Below are positions 1-8,702 of a stretch of DNA of 64,000 bases, piece after piece. Below the pieces are notes generated by a model. The model was not told the DNA's origin. It ran no database searches and saw nothing but the letters and a program-made list of their open reading frames with translations. Source of the stretch: Megalopta genalis (taxonomy: Eukaryota > Arthropoda > Insecta > Hymenoptera > Halictidae); NCBI RefSeq assembly GCF_051020955.1, contig NW_027476270.1:248001-312000 (forward strand). Reading direction: 5' to 3'. The stretch's first letter is position 1. Every line of letters starts with the position of its first letter. The position numbers and the translations under genes were made by a program.

Positions 1-187
1 GCATGAATTTGAAGCTAAGTCATGTGTTTCGCACAGATTTGAAGCTAACTCATTGGTTTCGCCGGCATTTGAAGCTATATCAATTATATCGCAAGTATTT
101 GAAGCTAAATCATTTGTGTCGCATGGCTTTGAAGATAAGCCTTCCACTTTGCATTAATTTGAAGGTAAATCATGTGTTTCGCTTGGA

Positions 188-337
188 TTTGAAGCTAACT
201 CGTTTGTTTCGCCTGCATTTGAAGCTATATCAATTATATCGCAAGTATTTGAAGCTAAATCATTTGTGTCGCATGGATTTGAAGCTAAGCCTTCTACTTC
301 GCATTGATTTGAAACTAAATCATGTGTTTCGCTTGGA
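188..337 (+). repeat. Exemplar of pentamer family I (150-bp higher-order repeat)
   Basis: Five consecutive 30-bp monomers start at 188, 218, 248, 278 and 308. Their positions 11-20 read ACTCGTTTGT, TATCAATTAT, AATCATTTGT, AGCCTTCTAC and AATCATGTGT, and their last five bases read CTGCA, AAGTA, ATGGA, ATTGA and TTGGA. The fifth monomer also has GAAACTA instead of GAAGCTA. The same order recurs through both array arms, for example in 3,540-3,700, 20,600-20,760 and 39,130-39,300. This is a true higher-order unit rather than random monomer drift. Confidence 0.85.
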
Positions 338-3300
338 TTTGAAGCTAACTCGTTTGTTTCCAATGCAGGTGAATGTAAATCATGTATACCACGAGTATTT
401 GAAGCTAAACCATTTGGTTCGCATTGATTTGATGCTAAGCCTTCAACTTCGGAATGATTTGTAGCTAAATCATTTGTTTCCCTTGGATTTGAACCTAACT
501 CGATTGTTTCGCATGCAGTTGAAGCTATATCATGTTTATCACAAGTATCTGAAGCTAAACCACTTGTTTCGCAAGAATATTAATCTAAACCATGTATTTC
601 GCATTGATTTGAAGCTAAATCATGTTCTTCGCATGGATTTGAAGCTTACTCCTTTGTTCCGCCTGCATTTGAAGCTATATCATGTATATGACAAGCATTT
701 GAATCTAAATAATTCGTTTCGCATGGATTTGAATCCAAGCCTTCTACTTCGCATTGATTTGAAGCTAAATCATGTGTTTCGCTTGGATTTGAAGCTAACT
801 CGTTTGTTTCGCATGCAGTTGAAGCTATATCACTTATATCGCAAGTATCTGAAGCTAAATCATTTGTGTCGCATGGATTTGATGCTAAACCTTCTACTTA
901 GCATTGATTTGCAGCTAAATCATATGTTTCGCATGGATTTGAAGCTATACCTTCTATATCGCATTCATTTGAAATTAGTCATGTTTTTTGCATGGATTTG
1001 TAGCTAACTCGTTTGTTTCGCCTACATTTGTAGGTATTTCATTTATGAGGCAACTATTTGAAGCTAAATCATTCGTTTCGCATGGATTTGATGCTAACTC
1101 GTTTGTTTCGCTTGCAGTTGTAGCTGAATAATGTATATCAAAAGTATTTGTAACAAAACCATTTGTTTCGCACGGATCTGTAGCTAACTCGTTTGTTTTG
1201 TGTGCATTTCAAGCTAACTCAATTATACCGCAGGTATTTGAAGCTAAATCATGTGTTTCCCTTGGATTTGAAGCTAACTAGTTTATATTGAACGCAGTTG
1301 AAGCTAAATCATGTTTATCACAAGTATCTGATGCTAAACCATTTGTTTCGCAAGAATATGAAGCTAAACCATGTGTTTCGCTTGGATTTGAAGCTAACTC
1401 GTTTGTTTCGCCTGCATTTGATGCTATATCAATTATATCGCAAGTATTTGAAGCTAAATCATTTGTGTCGCATAGCTTTGAAGCTAACTCGTTTGTTTCG
1501 CATGCATTTGGAGCTAAATCATGTTTATCACAAGTATCTGAATCTGAACCATTTGTTTCTCAAGAATTTGAAGCTAAACCATTTGTTTCGCATTGATTTT
1601 AAGCTAAGCCTTCAACATCGCATTGATTTGAAGCTAAATTATTTGGTTCCCTTGGATTTGAAGCTAACGCGATTGTTTCGCATACAGTTGAGGCTAAATC
1701 ATGTTTATCATAAATATCTGAACCTAAACCATCTGTTTCTCAAGATTATGAAGCTAAACCATGTGTTTCTCATGGACTTGAAGCTAAATCATGTTTTTTG
1801 CATGGATTTGTAGCTAACTCGTTTGTTTCGCCTGCAGATGAAGCTATATCACTTATATCGCAAGTATCTGATGCTAAATCATTTGTTTCGCATGGATTTG
1901 AAGCTAAAACTTCTACATCGCATTGATTTGCAGATAAATCATGTGTTTCGCATCGATTTGAAGATATAGCTTCCATATCGCATTGATTTGAAGCTTAATC
2001 ATGTGTTTCGCATGTTTTTGAAGCTAAGCCTTCTACATCGCATTGATTTGAAGCTAAATCATGTGTTTCGCATGGATTTGAAGCTAACTCGTTTTTTTCG
2101 CCTGCATTTGAAGCTATATCATTTATATCGCAAGTATATGAAGCTAAACCATTTGTTTCGCAAGAATATGAAGCTAAACCATGTGTTTCACTTGGATTTG
2201 AAGCTAACTCGTTTGTTTCGCCTGCATTTGATGCTCTATCAATTATATCGCAAGTATTTTAAGCTAAATCATTTGTGTCGCATAGCTTTGAAGCTAACTC
2301 GTTTGTTTCGCCTGCATTTGATGCTATATCAATTATATCGCAAGTATTTGAAGCTAAATCATTTGTGTCGCATAGCATTGAAGCAAACTCGTTTGTTTCG
2401 CATGCAGTTGAAGCTAAATCATGTTTGCCACAAGCATCTGAAGCTAAACCACTTGTTTCGCAAGAATATGAAGCTAAACCATGTGCATCGCATTGATTTG
2501 AAGCTAAATCATGTGTTCCGCATGGATTTGAAGATAACTCGTTTGTTTGGCATGCAGCTGAATCTAAATCAAGTATATCACAAACATTTGAATTTAAACC
2601 TTTTGTTTCGCAAGAATATGAAGCTAGACCATGTGTTTCCCATTGATTAGAAGCTACATCATGTGTTTCGCATGGATTCGAAGCTAACTCGTTTGTTTCG
2701 CATGCAGTTGAACGTAAATCATATATACCACAAGTATTTAAAGTTAAACCATTTATTTCGCATTGATTTGATGCTATGACTTCAACTTCGCATTGATTTG
2801 AAGCTAAATCATTTGTTTCCCTTGCATTTGAAGCTAACGCAATTGTTTCGCATGCAGTTGATGCTAAATCATGTTTATCACAAGTATCTGAAGCAAAATC
2901 ATATATTTCGCATGGATTTGAAGCGAAGCTTTCAACTTCGCATTGATTTGAAACTAAATCATGTGTTTCCGTTCAATTTGAAGCTAACTCGTTTGTTTCG
3001 TATGCAGTTGAAGCTAAATCATGTTTATCACAATTATCTGAAGTAAACCATTTGTTTCACAAGAATATGAAGCTAAACCATTTGTTACGCATGAATTTAA
3101 ATCTAAATCATGTGTTTCCCATGGAATTGATGCTAAATCATGTGCTTCGCATGGATTTGAAGCTAACTCGTTTGTTTTGCATGGATTTGAAGATATCTCG
3201 TTTGTTTCGGCTTTATTTGGATCTGTTCCATTTATTTCGCAAGTATTTGAAGCTAATTCATTTATGTCGCATGGATTTGATGCTAAGCCTTCTGCTTCGC

Positions 3301-4189
3301 ATTGATTTGAAGCTAAAACATGTGTTACGCATGGTTTTGAAGATAAATCATGTGTGAAGCATGGATTTGAAGCTAAGCCTTCTACTTCGCATTAATTTGA
3401 AGTTAAATCATGTGTTTCGCTTGGATTTCAGCTAACTCGTTTGTTTCGCCTGCATTTGAAGCTATATCATTTATATCGCAAGTATGTGAAGCTAACCCAT
3501 TTGTTTCACAAGAATATGAAGCTAAACCATGTGTTTCGCACAGATTTGAAGCTAACGCGTTTGTTTCGCCTGCATTTGAAGCTATATCAATTATATCGCA
3601 AGTATTTGAAGCTAAATCATTTGGGTCGCATGGCTTTGAGGATAAGCCTTCTACTTCGCATTAATTTGAAGGTAAATCATGTGTTTCGCATGGATTTGAA
3701 GCTAACTCGTTTGTTTCGCCTGCATTTGAAGCTATATCATTTATATCGCAAGTATGTGAAGCTAAACCATTTGTTTCGCATGGATTTGGAGCTATGCCTA
3801 CTACTTCGCATTGATTTGAAACTAAATCATGTGTTTCGCTTGGATTTGAAGCTAACTCGTTTGTATCGCCTGCATTTGAAGCTATATCAATTATATCGCA
3901 AGTATTTGAAGCTAAATCATTTGTGTCGCATGGCTTTGAATCTAAGCATTCTACTTCGCATTGATTTGAAGCTAAATAATGTGTTTCGCATGGATTTGAA
4001 GCTATGCTTTCTACCTTGCATTAATTTGAAGGTAAATCATGTGTTCCGAATGGATTTCTAGCTAACTCGTTTGTTTCGCATGCATTTGAAGCTGTATCCC
4101 TTATATTTGCAAGTATTTGAAGCTAAATCATTCGTTTCATATGGGGATGAAACTAAGCCTTCTAGTTCGCGTTGATTTGAAGCTAAATC

Positions 4190-4490
4190 ATGTGTTTCGC
4201 ATGGATCTCAAGATAACACGTTTCTTTCGCCTGCATTTGAAGCTACTTTATTTATATCACAAGTATTTGAAGGTAAATCATTTGTTTCCTATGCATTTGA
4301 AGCTAATCCTACTACTTCGAATTGATTTGAAGTTAAATCATGTGTTTCGCATGGATCTGAAGCTAACTCGTTTCTTTCGCCTGCATTTGAAGCTGCTTTA
4401 TTTATATCACAAGTATTTGAAGGTAAATCATTTGTTTCGTATGGATTTGCAGCAAATCCTACTACTTCGCATTGATTTGAAGTTAAGTCA
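4190..4490 (+). repeat. Local tandem pair of 150-bp units
   Basis: Two adjacent pentamers share unusual variants at exactly 150-bp spacing: ATGGATCT at 4201 and 4351, TTTCTTTCGCC in the following monomer, TTTATATCACAAG, then GAAGGTAAATC. The shared private variants show that the 150-bp unit, not only the 30-bp monomer, is a unit of amplification. Confidence 0.8.
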
Positions 4491-5280
4491 TGTGTTTCGA
4501 ATGGATTTGTAGCTAACTCGTGTGTTTCGCATGCAGTTGCAGTTAAATCATGAATATCACAAGTATTTTAAGATAAACCGGTTGTTTCGCATTGATTTGA
4601 AGCTAAGCCTTTTACTTCGCATTGATTTGAATTTAAATCATGTGTTTCCCTTGGATTTGAAGGTAACTCGTTTGTTTCGCATGCATTTGAAGCTGTGTCC
4701 CTTATATTTGCAAGTATTTGAAGCTAAATCATTCGTTTTGTATGGGGATGAAACTAAGTCTTCTCTTATTCGCATTGATTTGAACCTAAATCATGTGTTT
4801 CGCATGCATCTGAAGATAACTCGTTTCTTTCGCCTGCATTTGAAGCTATTTCATTTATATCACAACTATTTAAGGTAAATCATTTGTTTCGAATGGATTT
4901 GAAGCTAATCCTTCAACTTCGCATTGATTTGAAGTTAAATCATGTGTTACGCTTGGATTGGAAGCTAAATCGTTTGTTTCGCATGCAGTTGAAGCTAACT
5001 CATGTATTTCACAAGTATTTGAAGCTAAACAATTTGATTCGCATAGAATTGAAGCTAAGCCTTCTACTTCGCGCTGATTTGAAGCTAAATCAGGTGTTAC
5101 GCTTGGATTGGAAGCTAACTCGTTTGATTAATCTGCATTTGAAGCTATACCACTTATATCCCAAGTGTTTGGAGCTAAATCATTTATTGCACATCGATTT
5201 GAAGCTAAGCCTTCTACTTTGCATTGATTTGAAGCTAAATCATGTGTTTGGCTTGGATTTGAAGCTAACTCGTTTGTTTC

Positions 5281-5790
5281 GCATGAATTTGAAGCTAAAT
5301 CATGTGTTTCGCATGAATTTAAACCTAAATCACGTGTTTCGCATGAATTTGGAGCTAACTCGTTTGTTTTGCACACATTCGAAGTTAAAACCTTTAATCG
5401 CAAGAATATTAAGCTATATCGTTTGTCTGCCACGGATTTGAAGCTAAATCTTCTACTGCGCATGAAGTTGAAGCTAAATCATGTTTTTTCGCATGAATTT
5501 GAAGTTAAATCAAGTGTTTCGCATGAATTTGAAGCTAAATCATGTATTTCGGATGAATTATGAGCAAAATCATGCGTATTGGAATAGTTTGAAGCTAAAT
5601 AATGCGTTCCGCATGAAGTTGAAGCGAAATCATGTGTTTCGGATGAGCTTGAAGCGAAATCATGTGTTTCGGATGAGCTTGAAGCGAAATCATGCATTTC
5701 GCATGAATTGTAAGCGAACTTATGTGTATCGGAATAATTTAAAGCGTAATCATGCGTTCTGCATGAATTTGAAGCTATCTCGCTTGTTCG
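5281..5790 (+). repeat. Divergent, locally homogenised satellite patch
   Basis: The pentamer order is lost here. Most monomers instead belong to one or two types with AATCATGTGT-like middles. Private variants include GATGAGCTTGAAGCGAAATC (twice in a row near 5,640-5,690), GAAGCGAAATC, and ends of the form ATGAA. The monomer length stays near 30 bp. The + frame at 5481-5801 and the - frame at 5479-5793 are both open, as elsewhere in the array. This looks like a separate subfamily expanded locally. Confidence 0.7.
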
Positions 5791-6492
5791 CATGTAGTTG
5801 AAGCTAAATCATGTTTATCACAAGTATCTGAATCTAAACCATTTGTTTCGCAAGAATATGAAGATAAACCATCTGTTTTGCATGAATTTGAAGTTTAATC
5901 ATGTTTTTCGCATAGATTTGAAGCTAACTCGTTTATGTCGCCTGCATTTGGAGCTGTATCATTTATATCGCAAGTTTTTTATGCGAAATCATTTGTTTCG
6001 CACGGATTTTGAAGCCAAACTTTCTACATGGCGTTTATTTGAAGCTAAATCATGTATTTCGCTTGGATTTGAAGCTAATTCGTCTGTTTCGCCTGCATTT
6101 GGTGCTATATCATTTATATAGCAAGAACTGGAAGCTAGATCATTCGTGTCGCGTGGATTTGCAGCTAAACCTTCTAGATCGCATTGATTTGAAGCTAAAT
6201 CATGTGTTTCGCATGGATTTGAAGATAGCTCGTTTGTTTCGCATGCATTTAAAACTGTTTCATTTATACCGCAAGTATTTGAAGGTAAAACATTTGTTTC
6301 GCATGGATTTGAAGTTAAGCCTTCTACTTCGTTTTGATTTGCAGCCAAATCATGTGTTCCGCATTGATTTGAAGCTAAATCATGTGTTTTGCATGGATTT
6401 GAAGCTAACTCGTTTGTTTCGCCTGCATTTAAAGCTGTTTCATTTATACCGCAAGTATTTAAAGGTAAATCATTTGTTTCGCACGGATTTGA

Positions 6493-6497
6493 AGCTG
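6493..6497 (+). repeat. Left target-site duplication AGCTG
   Basis: AGCTG directly precedes the 5' LTR and is repeated directly after the 3' LTR at 13436-13440. A five-base duplication fits BEL/Pao integrases, which usually make 4-6 bp duplications. It lies inside the TTTGAAGCTG start of a satellite monomer. Confidence 0.93.
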
Positions 6498-6528
6498 TGT
6501 TCCGTTCTGTAGGACCTCCCGTACGCCG

Positions 6529-6540
6529 CTTTCGCGAAAG
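6529..6540. repeat. 12-bp perfect palindrome in U3
   Basis: CTTTCGCGAAAG is self-complementary and lies about 30 bp inside the LTR. ACGCC upstream and GGCGT downstream could extend the pairing in this copy. The 3' LTR has G in place of C at the variable site, which weakens the outer stem. It may be a protein-binding or hairpin site; no function is shown. Confidence 0.6.
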
Positions 6541-6567
6541 TTTATGGCGTGGACCAGCGAGGATCAC

Positions 6568-6627
6568 AAAGAGACGGAAACCTTTTTTCCATCTGCAGAA
6601 CATCGGTGCACGGTCTTCCGTCTCTTT
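6568..6627. repeat. U3 inverted repeat, 12-bp arms
   Basis: AAAGAGACGGAA (6568-6579) and TTCCGTCTCTTT (6616-6627) are exact reverse complements with a 36-bp loop. The 3' LTR keeps both arms (12871-12882 and 12919-12930), although the loop holds three of the ten LTR differences. This arm conservation suggests a structured or dimer-bound U3 site, but three changes are too few to prove selection. Confidence 0.7.
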
Positions 6628-6848
6628 AATGACCGCGACGCGTCGTAGGCACGAAAGGTCCGAAAAAACAACCCCGTCGTAAATTTGAGAATTTAACGGG
6701 TCTTGAGAAAGTTTAGTCCCAACCGTCGCGGGGACGATATCTCAGGCCCCAGGGGTCCTCCCGACCACGCAACTACGCAACACCCCCCTCTCCTAGACAA
6801 GGCTCGTGTAGGACGATACGAGAGGGTGGTGACGAAAAGCTTAGAGGA

Positions 6849-6891
6849 CACTGATTGGAAAATCGCAATCTTCGAGAAAAACCAATCAGTG
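6849..6891. repeat. Inverted repeat upstream of the LTR promoter
   Basis: CACTGATTGG (6849-6858) and CCAATCAGTG (6882-6891) are exact reverse complements separated by 23 bp, ending about 55 bp before the TATA-like box. Each arm carries a CCAAT motif on one strand, so it may be a paired CCAAT-type activator site. In the 3' LTR one base of the left arm is changed (TTGG to TTTG), breaking both the symmetry and one CCAAT. Confidence 0.65.
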
Positions 6892-6945
6892 CGTCCCGGC
6901 GTGGAGGTGGAGGTTCCTTCAGGGATCTCAAACGGGGGTGACCGA

Positions 6946-6954
6946 TATAAAATA
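6946..6954 (+). promoter_or_regulatory. TATA-like box of the 5' LTR promoter
   Basis: TATAAAATA lies 448 bp into the LTR, at the expected U3/R boundary region. Transcription would start about 25-35 bp downstream, near 6975-6985, giving a genomic RNA that includes R-U5, the primer site and gag-pol. The exact start is not visible from sequence. Confidence 0.7.
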
Positions 6955-7132
6955 ACGCGACCAGTCGGGGCGCGGACAGAAAAACGCAGAAAAACATAGT
7001 CATCAACAATCATTACCAGCTCTGTTACTTTAAGTGGGCACAGAGCATCGCGAACCGCATTGTCAATTAGAATCGGGAATTTACAACCCCCGTAGACCGA
7101 ACAACGGTCGCAGTGTCGGTGCGCGAAAAACA

Positions 7133-7355
7133 TTGGTCCTTCGAGCCGGATGTGAGCGTTCCTACAACAAACACATCAAACACAGCATCCCGGTTGAATC
7201 AGTGCCACCACAACGGACGTCCACCCGAGCATCTCTTTTCAAGACGACAGGACTTCGTGACATCACCGGAGTTCAACCTTCCTGGCGTCCTCACTCCGTA
7301 AAGGTAGGTTTGTTTAGAGTATCACTGATTCCCGTGTCGCGCTCCCATTACCATC
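7133..7355 (+). other. Retrotransposon 5' leader
   Basis: This noncoding stretch between the LTR and the gag start holds the primer binding site at its start. Short open frames run through it (7113-7301, 7034-7423), but they overlap the LTR or gag out of frame and resemble no known protein. The packaging signal would be expected here but cannot be identified by eye. Confidence 0.75.
7134..7151 (+). promoter_or_regulatory. Primer binding site, complementary to tRNA-Tyr 3' end
   Basis: TGGTCCTTCGAGCCGGAT begins one base after the LTR. Its reverse complement ends in GGCTCGAAGGACCA, matching the acceptor stem plus CCA of animal tRNA-Tyr, whose 5' end is CCTTCGA. The match is from knowledge of tRNA-Tyr, not a search. 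It would prime minus-strand cDNA synthesis. Confidence 0.82.
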
Positions 7356-8699
7356 ATGTCCATTCAGAAGCCCGACGGTACTCAATCCAGCACTCTACGA
7401 CGCAGACGCAATCAAATAATTAAACAACTCGCGGAGATCACTAAATTCCTTGACAATAGCGAACAAACCGGTAATCTAGAAAAACACGTCCTCGACTTTT
7501 ATACAAACTCAGTAGAGAAGGCATGGAAGGATTACGAGTTCCTTCTAGAAGACCTCGAAGATCCTGAATCCGAAGACGACCGCAAGTTTGAAATTCATGC
7601 AAAATATTTTGCAACACATGGCAGAGCAAAACGAATGCGTGAAGCAATTCAACCGCAAGATGTTCCACGTGACCAAGTCACTAATTCACCTGCTCCTACC
7701 ATATCGGGTCCGATGGCGATAAAGTTACCTGAAATGCGGCTACCCACGTTCGATGGTTCTATTGAAAGGTGGGCGTCATTTTACGATCTGTTCACTTCAA
7801 TGATTGATCGCAATGAGAGTCTTTCTCCGGTTCAGAAATTACAATACCTGCGGTCGACCCTTACCGGCAAAGCCGCGGCATGCATTCAATCTCACAACAC
7901 CACAGATGCTAATTATCTTGACGCGATCGCGATATTGAAAGAGAAATTTGACTGCCCGCGACTAGTCTTACTGCGACATTGCAACGCTATTCAGGAGATT
8001 CCGAAACTAGCGAAAGACACACCGCAAGCACTGGGAGATTTAATAGACTCTTTGAAGCAACATCTGCGGGTGTTGCAGAATCTCGGAGTACCCGTGACAT
8101 CCTGGAACACTCTCCTAATTTCAATTGTTCTCGCGAAACTGAATCCCGATACCATCTGGCAATGGGAACTTACACTACCCGATAAAAAAATGCCTTCGTA
8201 CGAGCATCTGATCGAGTTCCTCCAGAAACGAGCAAATTGCTCACCTTCAGCTTTTGACAGGGTTGCATCAGCGCCCGGGATACGTGTTTCGACCGGACGC
8301 CAAACATTGTCATCAGAGAACTCACGAGTACCTAACCGGGGATTTCCGCGCGTTCAAACTTACGTCACCACAAACACATTCCAATGCTCAATCTGTGAAG
8401 GGAGCCACAGAATCGGGAACTGCGAAGCGTTTAATGTATTGTCCGTCAATGAGCGAATGAAGGCCGTTGCTGAGGCCGCACTATGTCAAAACTGCCTGGG
8501 TAACGGACACACGTCCAGTGTATGTCGATCGAAGTTTCATTGCCGAATATGCCAACAACGAAACCACACTCTCCTACACCGACAAGAACATTTAACACGT
8601 GAACGAACTGTCACTCCACCAAGCTCAACACACAATCCGCCCATCCCCACATCACTTCAAGACAAGGCAGCAACCGACGAGAAACCAAGGCCCACATGA
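7356..8699 (+). CDS. gag: Gag-like nucleocapsid polyprotein of the BEL/Pao element
   Basis: This 447-residue protein should form the capsid of the retrotransposon particle and bind its RNA. The N-terminal 120 residues are charged and probably helical. Residues about 122-270 match the DUF1759 type (start IKLPEMRLPTFDG), typical of BEL/Pao Gag. Three Cys/His knuckles follow: C344-C347-H351-C356, C377-C380-H385-C390, and C396-C399 followed by two His. The start ATG at 7356 has A at -3. The frame ends at UGA (8697-8699), followed directly by CUA, and the same frame then continues open into the protease. Gag alone would come from termination at this codon, and Gag-Pol from readthrough. Family assignment is confident; the exact N-terminus is an inference. 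Confidence 0.92.
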   Translation: MSIQKPDGTQSSTLRRRRNQIIKQLAEITKFLDNSEQTGNLEKHVLDFYTNSVEKAWKDYEFLLEDLEDPESEDDRKFEIHAKYFATHGRAKRMREAIQPQDVPRDQVTNSPAPTISGPMAIKLPEMRLPTFDGSIERWASFYDLFTSMIDRNESLSPVQKLQYLRSTLTGKAAACIQSHNTTDANYLDAIAILKEKFDCPRLVLLRHCNAIQEIPKLAKDTPQALGDLIDSLKQHLRVLQNLGVPVTSWNTLLISIVLAKLNPDTIWQWELTLPDKKMPSYEHLIEFLQKRANCSPSAFDRVASAPGIRVSTGRQTLSSENSRVPNRGFPRVQTYVTTNTFQCSICEGSHRIGNCEAFNVLSVNERMKAVAEAALCQNCLGNGHTSSVCRSKFHCRICQQRNHTLLHRQEHLTRERTVTPPSSTHNPPIPTSLQDKAATDEKPRPT

Positions 8700-8702
8700 C
8701 TA
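8697..8702 (+). promoter_or_regulatory. Candidate leaky stop: UGA-CUA between gag and pol
   Basis: A single in-frame TGA separates gag from pol and is followed by CTA. UGA-CUA is a known leaky stop context in viruses and animal genes. No other stop occurs in this frame from 7356 to 12650. The protease catalytic Asp codon (8838-8840) lies after the stop but before the first Met of pol (8862), so a downstream start would give a protease without its active site. Readthrough at a low rate would set the Gag to Gag-Pol ratio. The alternative is a chance nonsense mutation in what is usually a single fused BEL/Pao ORF. Confidence 0.6.

Larger units (their letters stand above)
1..6497 (+). repeat. 30-bp satellite array, left of the retrotransposon
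   Basis: Head-to-tail monomers of 30 bp fill the whole stretch with no unique sequence between them. Each monomer starts with a near-invariant TTTGAAGCTA and carries TTCGC near positions 21-25; the middle (11-20) and the last five bases vary. Monomers are ordered into 150-bp pentamers. A clear case is the exact 150-bp offset between the units starting near 4201 and 4351. Occasional monomers are one base long or short, for example the extra base in TTATATTTGCAAG near 4100 and 4700. This flank is more divergent than the 17-57 kb part of the right flank. Open frames such as 3-464, 1298-1813 and 1988-2650 follow from the codon-length period and are not called as genes. The consensus is about one-third GC (10 of 30 in one common monomer). 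Host function is unknown. Confidence 0.95.
6498..7132 (+). repeat. 5' LTR
   Basis: The LTR is 635 bp, starts TGTTCC and ends AAAACA. It differs from the 3' LTR at ten positions (near 6524, 6600, 6607, 6611, 6673, 6756, 6857, 7043, 7057 and 7112) and has no indels. It contains a TATA-like box at 6946-6954 and two inverted repeats in U3. I see no canonical AATAAA in the presumed R region. Small open frames inside the LTR (6703-6999 +, 6693-7133 -) recur in the other LTR and are not called as genes. Confidence 0.96.

Noticed and set aside
1..6497. CRISPR array
   Set aside because: Repeats of 30 bp are directly adjacent with no unique spacers, in an animal context, and no cas genes occur.
6693..7133. 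Open frames inside the LTRs on both strands (also 12996-13436, 13006-13302)
   Set aside because: They lie within LTR sequence, occur in both copies, and match no protein family I know.
7034..7423. Open frame across the 5' LTR end, primer site and gag start
   Set aside because: It overlaps the primer site and gag in another frame and shows no protein-like pattern.
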